From Pseudomonadota bacterium (GTDB taxonomy: Bacteria > Desulfobacterota > Desulfobacteria > Desulfobacterales > Desulfosarcinaceae): 6,247 nt of DNA. This document shows, in pieces, positions 1-5,514 of this stretch. The notes beneath the pieces were generated by a model. The model made no database searches and was not told the DNA's origin. It saw nothing but the letters and a program-made list of their open reading frames with translations. Location of the stretch: assembly GCA_023435265.1 (NCBI GenBank), contig JAEYRZ010000056.1, positions 1-6,247 of the forward strand. Reading direction: 5' to 3'. The stretch's first letter is position 1; every line of letters starts with the position of its first letter. A program made the position numbers and the translations under genes.

Positions 1-106
1 GCTGTAACGGCGATAATTGCAGCCCTGTATGCAAGCTCTGAAACTTTAATTAAATCGGCAGCATGAAGATAAAATCTTTGTCAAAGAACAAGAAACTCGG
101 CATTAG

Positions 107-173
107 TTACACAGAGAACACAGAGAAAAAGATAAAGATCATTCTCTGTGACCTCTGTGCTCTCTGTGGTTAA
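107..173. repeat. Inverted repeat made of CACAGAGA 9-nt units
   Basis: CACAGAGA occurs at 110-117 and 119-126. Its complement TCTCTGTG occurs at 143-150 and 161-168, with a one-mismatch copy CCTCTGTG at 152-159. Units within each arm are spaced exactly 9 nt, and the arms are separated by a 16-nt A-rich spacer (127-142), so the transcript can fold into a long hairpin in more than one register. TTA and TAA flank the outer ends. Repeats of this look are, from general memory, dispersed between genes in several environmental bacteria and often cause spurious protein calls. No T-run follows either arm, so it is not a classical terminator. Function unknown. Confidence 0.8.
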
Positions 174-250
174 AAAATGAACTGACCGGTAATACATCAC
201 GAATTTGTGCCACAGAGCACCGGGCAACGCCGATTTTTGCGGTTTTCCCC

Positions 251-260
251 AGGGGAAAGG
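251..260 (+). promoter_or_regulatory. Ribosome binding site fixing the ABC ATPase start
   Basis: The purine-rich run AGGGGAAAGG ends 6 nt before the ATG at 267. An in-frame ATG at 207 lacks such a site and would add about 20 residues not expected at the N-terminus of a LivF-type ATPase, so 267 is the preferred start. Confidence 0.7.
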
Positions 261-266
261 CATTCC

Positions 267-1013
267 ATGCTGCAAGTACACGACCTGATGGTTTTCTTCG
301 AAAATGCGCTGGCCCTCAACAGCCTGAGCCTGGATGTGCACGAAGGCGAGATCGTCGGGCTGATCGGGTCCAACAGCGCCGGGAAAACCACCTTCATGAA
401 CACCGTCTCCGGGCTGATCATCGACATGCGCATCAAGGAGCGGCGCAGGGGCGGCGAACGCATCAGCATCTACGGCAGGATCGTGTACAAGGGCGAGGAC
501 ATCACGGAAATGCCGCCCTGCGAGCGGGTCAAGCGGGGGATCGTGCTGAGCCGCGAACGCCACCCGGTCTTCCCCGAGAGCAGCGTACTGGAGAATTTCA
601 AGATCGCCGGGTACCTGCGCAAGGGCACGCAGATCGATGAGACCATGGAGCTGGTTTTTGCGCTGTTTCCCCCGCTGGCCAAGCTCAAAAACCGCAAGGC
701 GGGATTTCTCAGCGGCGGTGAGCAGCAGATGCTGGCCATCGGCATGGCGCTGGTGGTCCGGCCCGAACTGCTGCTGCTCGACGAACCCCTCCTGGGGCTG
801 AGCCCCCTGATGCAAAAGGCCGTGGTGGAAACGATCATCAGGCTCAACCGGGAATCCGGCATCACGGTGCTGCTCAGCGAACAGTTCGCCCGCCCGGTGC
901 TGCCGATGGTGGACCGGGCCTTCGTGGTCGAAAACGGAATGCTGGCCCTGTCCGGCAGCGGGTCCGAACTGATGCACAATCCCGAGATCAAAGCCGCCTA
1001 TTTCGGAGTATAG
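267..1013 (+). CDS. LivF-type ABC transporter ATP-binding protein
   Basis: This 248-residue protein is an ATPase subunit of the branched-chain amino acid (LIV/HAAT) ABC importer family, acting on the cytoplasmic face to power uptake. Visible motifs are Walker A GSNSAGKT at residues 34-41, signature LSGGE at 148-152, Walker B LLLLD with catalytic Glu at 168-173, and D-loop GLSP at 177-180. The switch position has Gln206 (SEQ) instead of His, as is usual in LivF rather than LivG. Two oddities: Ser37 replaces the middle Gly of the P-loop (the broader pattern A/G-x4-G-K-S/T is still met), and a basic insertion around residues 54-70 (RIKERRRGGE) lengthens the segment after Walker A. No permease, LivG or binding protein is in the window. 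The ligase gene follows after 6 nt, so the two are surely cotranscribed, suggesting import of a carboxylic acid rather than an amino acid (inference). Length is normal for the family. Confidence 0.93.
   Translation: MLQVHDLMVFFENALALNSLSLDVHEGEIVGLIGSNSAGKTTFMNTVSGLIIDMRIKERRRGGERISIYGRIVYKGEDITEMPPCERVKRGIVLSRERHPVFPESSVLENFKIAGYLRKGTQIDETMELVFALFPPLAKLKNRKAGFLSGGEQQMLAIGMALVVRPELLLLDEPLLGLSPLMQKAVVETIIRLNRESGITVLLSEQFARPVLPMVDRAFVVENGMLALSGSGSELMHNPEIKAAYFGV
1005..1008 (+). promoter_or_regulatory. Ribosome binding site of the ligase, inside the ATPase gene
   Basis: GGAG at 1005-1008 lies 11 nt before the ATG at 1020 and overlaps the last codons of the ATPase gene. The spacing is long, but this is the only purine-rich site available. 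It implies translational coupling of the two genes. Confidence 0.5.
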
Positions 1014-1019
1014 CCGACA

Positions 1020-2657
1020 ATGAAGGACCTTCCGACGATTTACGCCGCTTTCGAAACCATGGCCCGCCAACGCGGCGGCCGCACCGCCGTGATCTACCTG
1101 GGCACCCGCTACAGCTACCGTGTGGTCAAGGATCTGGCCGACGCCTTCGCGGCCGCCCTTGTGGACCGCGGCTTGCGGCCCGGCCAACGCGTGGTGCTCT
1201 ATGTGCCCAACAGCATCCAGTGGGTGGTGGCCTGGCTGGGAATTCAGCGCGCCGGCGGGGTGTGCGTTCCCATCACCCCGATCTACACGCCGAGCGACGT
1301 CAGCTACATCGCCAACGACAGCGCCGCCGAGGCCATCGTCTGCGCGGACACCAATTTCGGATACGTCAAACGGGTGCTTCCGGAAACCGGCATCAAGCTG
1401 ACGGTCATCACCCGCATGGCCGAACTGCTGCCGGCCTACAAACGGCTGTACGGCCACCTTTTCGACATCATTCCCGCCGGCAGAACCGCGGTCGACGACC
1501 GGACCCATGAATTGCGCAAAATGCTGGCGGAAGGCGCGAAGCACACCAGCCGACTTCCGGAAATCCCCCGTCGGGGGGATGAACTGGCCGAAATCCTCTA
1601 CACGGGCGGCACCACCAAACACCCCAAAGGCGTGCCGCTCTCTCATGCATTGTTCCTGAAGTCGGCGGACGAGCAGATCCGTTGCAGTGAAGGCCTGTTC
1701 CCCCCGGAAGACAACGTGATCCTGGCCAACGCCCCGCTGTTCCACATTCTTGGCCAAACCTGCGGCCTGGCCACTCTTCTGGTGGGCGGAACGCTCATCC
1801 TGCTGCCCAAGGTCAACCTCGATGCCGCGTTCGAATCCATTCAGCGCTTCAAGGCCAAAACCCTGATCGGCGTACCCGCCCTTTACCGGATGATCCTCGA
1901 GCACGACCGCCTGGACCAATACGATCTGAGCTCGGTGGATTACTGGTACAGCGCCGGCGACGTGCTGCCCGTCGAAATCGGCAAGCGCTGGCGGGAGCGC
2001 TTCGGAAAACCCATTTACCAGGGGTACGGCGCCACCGAAACCTGCGGCGGCGTGGCCATGTGCCCCACCGATGTCGACAACCCGCCCAAGAGCATCGGCC
2101 GCATCCTGAAGAGCAAAATGGCGCGCGTGGTGGATCCCCTCACCCTGGAACCGGTGGCGCCGGGCAGCCCCGGCGAGCTGATCGTCTCCTCCGACCCCAT
2201 GGTCACGCGCTACCTCAACAAACCCGAGGAGACCGCGGCGGCCTTCGTCAAGCTCGACGGGCGTACGTGGTACCGCACCGCGGATGTGGTCAGCATGGAC
2301 GAAGCGGGCAACCTCTACTTCGTCGACCGGACCGTGGATACCATCAAGCACAAGGGCTACCGTGTCTCGGCCTCGGAGATCGAGGCCGTGCTGCAGGAGC
2401 ACCACGCCGTGATGGCCTCCTGCGTGCTGGGAATTCCCGATGAACGGGTGGGCGAGCGCATCAAGGCCTACGTCGTGCTCAAGGCGGACATCAAAGGCAT
2501 CACGGGCTACGACCTGATCAAATGGTGCCGCAAGTCCCTGGTCGCCTACAAGGTGCCGCAGTACATCGAATTCAGGGACATGCTGCCCAAATCGAAAGTC
2601 GGCAAGCTGCTGCGCCGGGAAATCCGGGACGAAGAGTCCCGGCGCGTCCAGGCTTGA
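1020..2657 (+). CDS. AMP-forming acyl-CoA ligase (ANL superfamily)
   Basis: This 545-residue protein belongs to the ANL superfamily (acyl-CoA synthetases). It activates a carboxylic acid with ATP to an acyl-AMP and then transfers the acyl group to CoA. Motifs in order: the phosphate-binding loop YTGGTTKHPKG at 194-204, YGATE at 336-340, RTAD at 419-422 (usually RTGD; Asp422 should bind the ribose), the hinge region DRTVDTIKHKGYR at 436-448, and the C-terminal PKSKVGK with the expected catalytic Lys529. All essential residues are present, so it should be active. The phosphate loop is slightly unusual, with Lys-His where most relatives have Gly-x before PKG. The full N-terminal domain and small C-terminal lid are present and the length is normal. 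The FadD-like layout favours a medium or long-chain or aryl acid, but the substrate cannot be assigned. It is tightly coupled to the transporter ATPase upstream, and acyl-CoA dehydrogenase genes follow, as in beta-oxidation-like pathways. Confidence 0.93.
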   Translation: MKDLPTIYAAFETMARQRGGRTAVIYLGTRYSYRVVKDLADAFAAALVDRGLRPGQRVVLYVPNSIQWVVAWLGIQRAGGVCVPITPIYTPSDVSYIANDSAAEAIVCADTNFGYVKRVLPETGIKLTVITRMAELLPAYKRLYGHLFDIIPAGRTAVDDRTHELRKMLAEGAKHTSRLPEIPRRGDELAEILYTGGTTKHPKGVPLSHALFLKSADEQIRCSEGLFPPEDNVILANAPLFHILGQTCGLATLLVGGTLILLPKVNLDAAFESIQRFKAKTLIGVPALYRMILEHDRLDQYDLSSVDYWYSAGDVLPVEIGKRWRERFGKPIYQGYGATETCGGVAMCPTDVDNPPKSIGRILKSKMARVVDPLTLEPVAPGSPGELIVSSDPMVTRYLNKPEETAAAFVKLDGRTWYRTADVVSMDEAGNLYFVDRTVDTIKHKGYRVSASEIEAVLQEHHAVMASCVLGIPDERVGERIKAYVVLKADIKGITGYDLIKWCRKSLVAYKVPQYIEFRDMLPKSKVGKLLRREIRDEESRRVQA

Positions 2658-2766
2658 GCGCGCAATGCCGACATCCGTTGCGGCTGCATTTCCTGCACCT
2701 TGACGGAAAAGAGCATTAAACCCGGTCCGTTTCCCGACCCGGCGTTCCACCGGAAATTGGATTGCA

Positions 2767-2783
2767 GCCGGCATTCGCCCGGC
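2767..2783 (+). other. Small GC hairpin before acyl-CoA dehydrogenase 1
   Basis: GCCGG at 2767-2771 can pair with CCGGC at 2779-2783 around a 7-nt loop, 11 nt before the ribosome binding site at 2795-2800. It is short and could be chance in GC-rich DNA. The rest of the 146-bp gap (2658-2803) shows a TTGACG at 2700-2705 but no matching -10 box, so read-through from the ligase gene is as likely as a separate promoter. Confidence 0.25.
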
Positions 2784-2794
2784 CATCAGCTCTG

Positions 2795-2800
2795 AGGAGG
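2795..2800 (+). promoter_or_regulatory. Ribosome binding site of acyl-CoA dehydrogenase 1
   Basis: A full AGGAGG sits 3 nt before the ATG at 2804. It decides between this start and an in-frame ATG at 2762, which would add 14 residues (many Pro and Arg) outside the family alignment. The spacing is short but the motif is perfect. Confidence 0.75.
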
Positions 2801-2803
2801 CGT

Positions 2804-3946
2804 ATGGATTTTTCATTGACCCGGGAGCAGAACGACATCGTCAAGGCGGCGCGCAAATTCGCCCGGGGGGAATTCCCCCAGCATGCCCTCGAATTCGACC
2901 GTCAGGAGAAATTCGATTTGAGCCTCTGGAAAAAGGCCTGCGACCTTGGTTTCGTCGGCGTCTTCATCGCGGAACAATACGGAGGGGCGGGATACGGGTT
3001 TTTCGAACACTGCCTGATCAACGAAGAGTTCTGGGCCGTGGAGCCGGGCATCGGATTCTCGATTCTGTCCGCGACTTTCGGCGCCGAACTGCTCCAGCTG
3101 TTCGGCAGCGAGGCCCAAAAAAGATTGGTGCTGCCGAAGCTGACTTCGGGCCAGGCCATTATCGGGACGGCGATCACCGAACCGGATGCGGGCAGCGACG
3201 TCAGCCTGGCCGCGACGACGGCGGTCCGGGATGGGGATCATTGGGTCCTCAATGGCTCCAAGATGTTCGCCACCAATGGAACCGTCGCCGACTTCATGAT
3301 CGTGTTCTGCAAAACCGATCCGGAACATCCGTCCCGGCACAAGCAGCACAGCTTTATTCTGGTGCCGACCGGCACCCCCGGCTACCGGGCCAACAAAATC
3401 CATGGCAAAATGGGGATCAGGGCGTCGGACACGGCCGAGCTGGTGTTTTCAAACCTGCGGGTCCCGGCGGAGAATCTGGTGGGCACCGCCGGCGCAGGCT
3501 TTGCCGAACTGATGGCGTTCTTCAACCGCACGCGCCTGCATATCTGCGCCCAGGCGGTCGGACTGGCGCGCGCGGCCCTGGAAGAGGCGATCCGGCATGT
3601 GAAGGGGCGCGTCCAGTTCGGGCAGCCGCTGGCCGCTTTTCAGGCGACTCAGTTCAAGATCGCCGAAATGGCCACCCGCATCCGTGCGGCGCGCAATCTG
3701 TACTATGAAGCGGCCTGGCTGGCGGACCAGGGCAAGCCCGACCATGGACTGGTCGCCATGGGCAAGTGGTTTTCCGCCAAAGTGGCGGTGGATTGCGCCG
3801 ACGAAGCCCTGCAGATGCACGGCGGCTACGGCTATATCGACGAATACAAGGTTCAGCGGCTCTACCGCGATGCCAAGATACTGGAAATCTATGAAGGCAC
3901 CAAGGAGATCGAAAAAGTGATCGTGGCCAAATCACTGCTGTCCTGA
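2804..3946 (+). CDS. Acyl-CoA dehydrogenase 1 (FAD-dependent)
   Basis: This 380-residue cytoplasmic flavoprotein has the normal length of the acyl-CoA dehydrogenase family, which oxidises acyl-CoA to 2-enoyl-CoA and passes electrons to electron-transfer flavoprotein. It has the N-terminal helical domain (from MDFSLTREQ), the middle beta domain with ITEPDAGSD at 124-132 and GSKMFATNG at 151-159, the segment GMGIRASDTAEL-like at about 202-213, the FAD/dimer motif QFGQP at 271-275, and the C-terminal motif QMHGGYGY at 337-344. The expected catalytic base is Glu364 in EIYEGT, the position used by short- and medium-chain enzymes. It starts 146 bp after the ligase and may belong to the same transcript. 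It resembles acyl-CoA dehydrogenase 2 throughout but is clearly diverged, so the two are old paralogues and probably act on different chain lengths or steps. A role on a cyclic or branched acyl-CoA is possible but cannot be shown from the sequence. Confidence 0.93.
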   Translation: MDFSLTREQNDIVKAARKFARGEFPQHALEFDRQEKFDLSLWKKACDLGFVGVFIAEQYGGAGYGFFEHCLINEEFWAVEPGIGFSILSATFGAELLQLFGSEAQKRLVLPKLTSGQAIIGTAITEPDAGSDVSLAATTAVRDGDHWVLNGSKMFATNGTVADFMIVFCKTDPEHPSRHKQHSFILVPTGTPGYRANKIHGKMGIRASDTAELVFSNLRVPAENLVGTAGAGFAELMAFFNRTRLHICAQAVGLARAALEEAIRHVKGRVQFGQPLAAFQATQFKIAEMATRIRAARNLYYEAAWLADQGKPDHGLVAMGKWFSAKVAVDCADEALQMHGGYGYIDEYKVQRLYRDAKILEIYEGTKEIEKVIVAKSLLS

Positions 3947-3947
3947 A

Positions 3948-3967
3948 GCGCGCCGTCGCGGCCGCGC
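3948..3967 (+). other. GC-rich hairpin directly after the stop codon
   Basis: GCGCG (3948-3952) pairs with CGCGC (3963-3967), and CCG (3953-3955) with CGG (3959-3961), leaving a 3-nt loop and one bulged C at 3962. No T-run follows, so it may protect the 3' end of the mRNA or assist the inverted repeat just downstream rather than terminate on its own. Confidence 0.35.
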
Positions 3968-3988
3968 ATACGCCTGCCGCAGCACGCC

Positions 3989-4050
3989 ATAAAACTAGCC
4001 GGGCCTAGCGAAGCCGATGATCGCTGCGGCCGCCCGGCTGCTAATTTTAT
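3989..4050. terminator. Terminator-like inverted repeat, possibly bidirectional
   Basis: AGCCGGGC at 3997-4004 is the exact complement of GCCCGGCT at 4032-4039. The outer flanks ATAAAA (3989-3994) and TTTTAT (4045-4050) are also complementary, giving a GC stem with an A-tract before and a T-tract after, as in terminators working in both directions. Inside the 27-nt loop, AGCGA (4007-4011) pairs with TCGCT (4021-4025). The T-run is short and set back 5 nt from the stem, and the loop is large, so its efficiency is uncertain. It would end the transcript of the first block. Confidence 0.5.
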
Positions 4051-4079
4051 TGACAAGCCTCTTGGAGGTTTCTTATCTG
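4050..4079 (+). promoter_or_regulatory. Candidate sigma-70 promoter for the second block
   Basis: A perfect TTGACA -35 hexamer is at 4050-4055. The best -10 match is TATCTG at 4074-4079 after 18 nt, which matches only half of TATAAT. Transcription would start near 4086 and leave a leader of about 170 nt before the dehydrogenase 2 start. Its place right after a terminator-like structure and before a gene supports the call; the weak -10 suggests an activator or a false call. Confidence 0.4.
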
Positions 4080-4116
4080 ATGAGAACACGGTCCGTCATT
4101 TTTTTGAAGCGGTTAT

Positions 4117-4129
4117 CTGGACGTTCCAG
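4117..4129. promoter_or_regulatory. Dyad CTGGA-CGT-TCCAG in the leader
   Basis: The arms are perfect 5-bp complements about 30 nt after the predicted transcription start. It contains TGG-N5-CCA, the core spacing known for FadR operators of fatty acid genes. In the leader of an acyl-CoA dehydrogenase gene it is a plausible repressor site, but the motif is short and no FadR-like gene is in the window. Confidence 0.3.
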
Positions 4130-4139
4130 CATGGTTGGA

Positions 4140-4157
4140 CGGCACACCGGTGCGCCG
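4140..4157. promoter_or_regulatory. 18-bp near-perfect palindrome in the leader
   Basis: CGGCACACCGGTGCGCCG is symmetric at 8 of 9 base pairs around 4148/4149; only 4144/4153 (A/C) breaks it. Its size suits a dimeric repressor site. The XRE-cupin protein encoded in the same block is one candidate binder (inference). Confidence 0.35.
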
Positions 4158-4181
4158 AGACGAAATAACCTGCTTGGGCCA

Positions 4182-4241
4182 TTTTCAGATACCTGCATTT
4201 TTGAAAGCCGCGCGTTCGAGACGATGTTTTCAACAGCCTGC
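4182..4241 (-). repeat. Eroded copy of the palindromic repeat seen at the window end
   Basis: Two blocks match the reverse complement of the repeat at 6153-6247 exactly: GCATTTTTGAAAGCCGCGC at 4195-4213 (19 bp) and TTTTCAACAGCCTGC at 4227-4241 (15 bp). The stretch between them is about a dozen bases shorter than in the other copy. TTTCA at 4183-4187 can pair with TGAAA at 4202-4206, a remnant of the central hairpin. The copy ends 3 nt before the ribosome binding site of acyl-CoA dehydrogenase 2, so it forms the last part of that gene's leader. It looks like half of a larger palindrome, with no coding capacity. Confidence 0.85.
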
Positions 4242-4244
4242 CAA

Positions 4245-4249
4245 AGGAG
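4245..4249 (+). promoter_or_regulatory. Ribosome binding site of acyl-CoA dehydrogenase 2
   Basis: AGGAG lies 5 nt before the ATG at 4255. This rules out the in-frame ATG at 4135, which would add 40 residues translated from the repeat and leader and foreign to the family. Confidence 0.8.
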
Positions 4250-4254
4250 CCCGC

Positions 4255-5412
4255 ATGGATTACAGCCTGTCATCAGAGCATGAGATCCTCAGGGAGTCGG
4301 TCCGCAGTTTTGCCGAAAACGAGATCAAGCCGGTTGCCCGGGAACTCGACGAAAAGGAAGCCTTCTCCTACGACACCCTGCAGAAAATGGCCGAACTGGG
4401 ATTGTTCGGGGTCTTCGTTTCCGACAAGTACGGCGGCCAAGCCATGGACTATCTCTCCTATATCATCGCCGTGGAGGAGCTTGCGCGGGTGGATGGTTCG
4501 CACGCCGCCACCGTTGCGGCCGAGAACTCCCTGGGCATCGGCCCCCTTTATTACTTCGGAAATGAAGCACAAAAGAAGAAATACCTGCCCAAACTATGCA
4601 GCGGAGAGGCGCTGTGGGGCTTCGGACTCACAGAGCCCAATGCCGGATCGGACGCCTCCAACGCCAGGACCACAGCGGTCCTCGACGGCGACGAGTGGGT
4701 GATCAACGGCAGTAAAATCTTCATCACCAATGCCGCGACGCGGATCACCAGCGGCGTGACCGTATTGGCCCGCACCGGCGTGCGCAACGACGGCAAGGCC
4801 GAATTGTCCTGCCTGATCGTGGAATCGGGCACTCCCGGGTTCACCGCCAAACCGATGCATGGCAAGATGATGTGGCGTGCTTCGAATACGGCCGAACTGT
4901 ACTTCGAAGACTGCCGCGTTCCCAGGGAGAATCTTCTGGGGCCTAGAGGCAACGGTTTTCACCAGATGATGCAGACCCTGGACGGCGGGCGCCTCTCCAT
5001 CGCCGCCATGGGCTTGGGCGGCGCCCAGGGATGTTTCGACCGGGCGCTGCGCTATGCCAACGAACGCGAACAATTCGGCCGCCCGATCGCCACGTTCCAG
5101 GCCAGCGCCTTCAAGCTGGCGGATATGGCCATGGAGCTGGAATGCGCCCGCCTGCTTCTCTACAAGGCTTGCTGGCTGCGCGACAACGAGCTTCCTTTTT
5201 CCAAGGAAGCCGCCATGGCCAAACTCTACTGCTCGGAAGTGATGTACCGCTGCGCCAATCATGCCGTACAGCTCCACGGCGGGTACGGCTTGATGAAAGA
5301 ATACGACGTGGAACGCTTCTACCGGGATCAGAAGCTTCTGGAGATCGGCGAGGGGACTTCTGAAGTGCAGCGCATCGTGATCGCCAGGCACATCGGGGCG
5401 AAGTGTTTATGA
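4255..5412 (+). CDS. Acyl-CoA dehydrogenase 2 (short-chain/butyryl type)
   Basis: This 385-residue flavoprotein oxidises an acyl-CoA to the 2-enoyl-CoA with FAD and delivers electrons to electron-transfer flavoprotein. The motifs are close to the butyryl/short-chain acyl-CoA dehydrogenase pattern: LTEPNAGSD at 125-133, GSKIFITNA after it, the RASNTAELYFEDCRVP segment, EREQFGRP before the C-terminal bundle, QLHGGYG, and EIGEGTSEVQR with the expected catalytic base Glu366. All family signatures are intact and the length is standard. It lies behind its own candidate promoter and terminator-like barrier, unlike dehydrogenase 1, and the XRE-cupin gene follows 102 bp later, which suggests separate control. 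Exact substrate unknown: butyryl-CoA-like enzymes in anaerobes also serve glutaryl, branched and cyclic substrates, though the glutaryl enzymes need an extra Arg pattern I cannot confirm here. Confidence 0.94.
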   Translation: MDYSLSSEHEILRESVRSFAENEIKPVARELDEKEAFSYDTLQKMAELGLFGVFVSDKYGGQAMDYLSYIIAVEELARVDGSHAATVAAENSLGIGPLYYFGNEAQKKKYLPKLCSGEALWGFGLTEPNAGSDASNARTTAVLDGDEWVINGSKIFITNAATRITSGVTVLARTGVRNDGKAELSCLIVESGTPGFTAKPMHGKMMWRASNTAELYFEDCRVPRENLLGPRGNGFHQMMQTLDGGRLSIAAMGLGGAQGCFDRALRYANEREQFGRPIATFQASAFKLADMAMELECARLLLYKACWLRDNELPFSKEAAMAKLYCSEVMYRCANHAVQLHGGYGLMKEYDVERFYRDQKLLEIGEGTSEVQRIVIARHIGAKCL

Positions 5413-5432
5413 TCCAGGAGAGGTCTGAGAAC

Positions 5433-5456
5433 CTGTCGAGCCGTGTATGCCGACAG
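5433..5456. promoter_or_regulatory. Inverted repeat CTGTCG-N12-CGACAG before the regulator
   Basis: Perfect 6-bp arms at 5433-5438 and 5451-5456 lie in the 102-bp gap between dehydrogenase 2 and the regulator gene. It could be an operator for autoregulation or a small RNA hairpin with a 12-nt loop. A second element, the perfect 10-bp palindrome GCGCCGGCGC, is at 5467-5476. I see no clear -35/-10 pair in the gap, so the regulator is probably transcribed with dehydrogenase 2. Confidence 0.3.
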
Positions 5457-5503
5457 TGATCGGACGGCGCCGGCGCACATGGGCGCGGCGATAAACGCAA
5501 GTC

Positions 5504-5509
5504 AAGGAG
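5504..5509 (+). promoter_or_regulatory. Ribosome binding site of the XRE-cupin regulator
   Basis: AAGGAG lies 5 nt before the ATG at 5515. The alternative in-frame ATG at 5443 would add 24 residues overlapping the inverted repeat and has no comparable site. Confidence 0.8.
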
Positions 5510-5514
5510 TCGAC

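Larger units (their letters stand above)
1..266. other. Non-coding upstream region
   Basis: No convincing gene lies here. It is clearly richer in A+T than the rest of the window. Visible items are a TTTAATTAAA palindrome at 45-54, a short dyad TCTTTG-T-CAAAGA at 75-87, the 9-nt inverted repeat at 107-173 (listed separately), and a lone CACAGAG at 211-217 that may be a stray unit of that repeat. TAATAC at 190-195 could be a weak -10 box for the downstream operon, but I find no good -35 at the right distance, so no promoter is called. The 3' end of an upstream gene cannot be recognised in the first 100 bases. Confidence 0.6.

Noticed and set aside
107..173. CRISPR array
   Set aside because: The 8-nt units step every 9 nt in two inverted arms with no 25-40-nt repeats and no unique spacers.
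107..173. Rho-independent terminator of an upstream gene
   Set aside because: The hairpin is long but not GC-rich and no T-run follows on either strand.
2700..2728. Promoter with TTGACG before acyl-CoA dehydrogenase 1
   Set aside because: No -10-like hexamer occurs 16-19 nt downstream; the sequence there is GC-rich.
81..2816. Very long (911-codon) open frame on the minus strand
   Set aside because: It is antisense to the well-supported ATPase and ligase genes, is rich in His, Asp, Gln and Gly as expected from complementing GC-biased codons, and its end is translated from the CACAGAG repeat (TTESTEVTEN-like). No domain is recognisable.
4195..4241. Integron attC site or tRNA-like element
   Set aside because: The pairing matches the end-of-window repeat; attC core sites (RYYYAAC/GTTRRRY) and tRNA arms are absent.
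4135..4254. N-terminal 40-residue extension of acyl-CoA dehydrogenase 2
   Set aside because: It would be translated from the palindromic repeat and leader, has no ribosome binding site, and the family N-terminus starts at MDYSLSSEHE.
4594..5391. Minus-strand open frame of 265 codons
   Set aside because: It lies wholly within acyl-CoA dehydrogenase 2, shows no family motif and has the composition of an antisense shadow.
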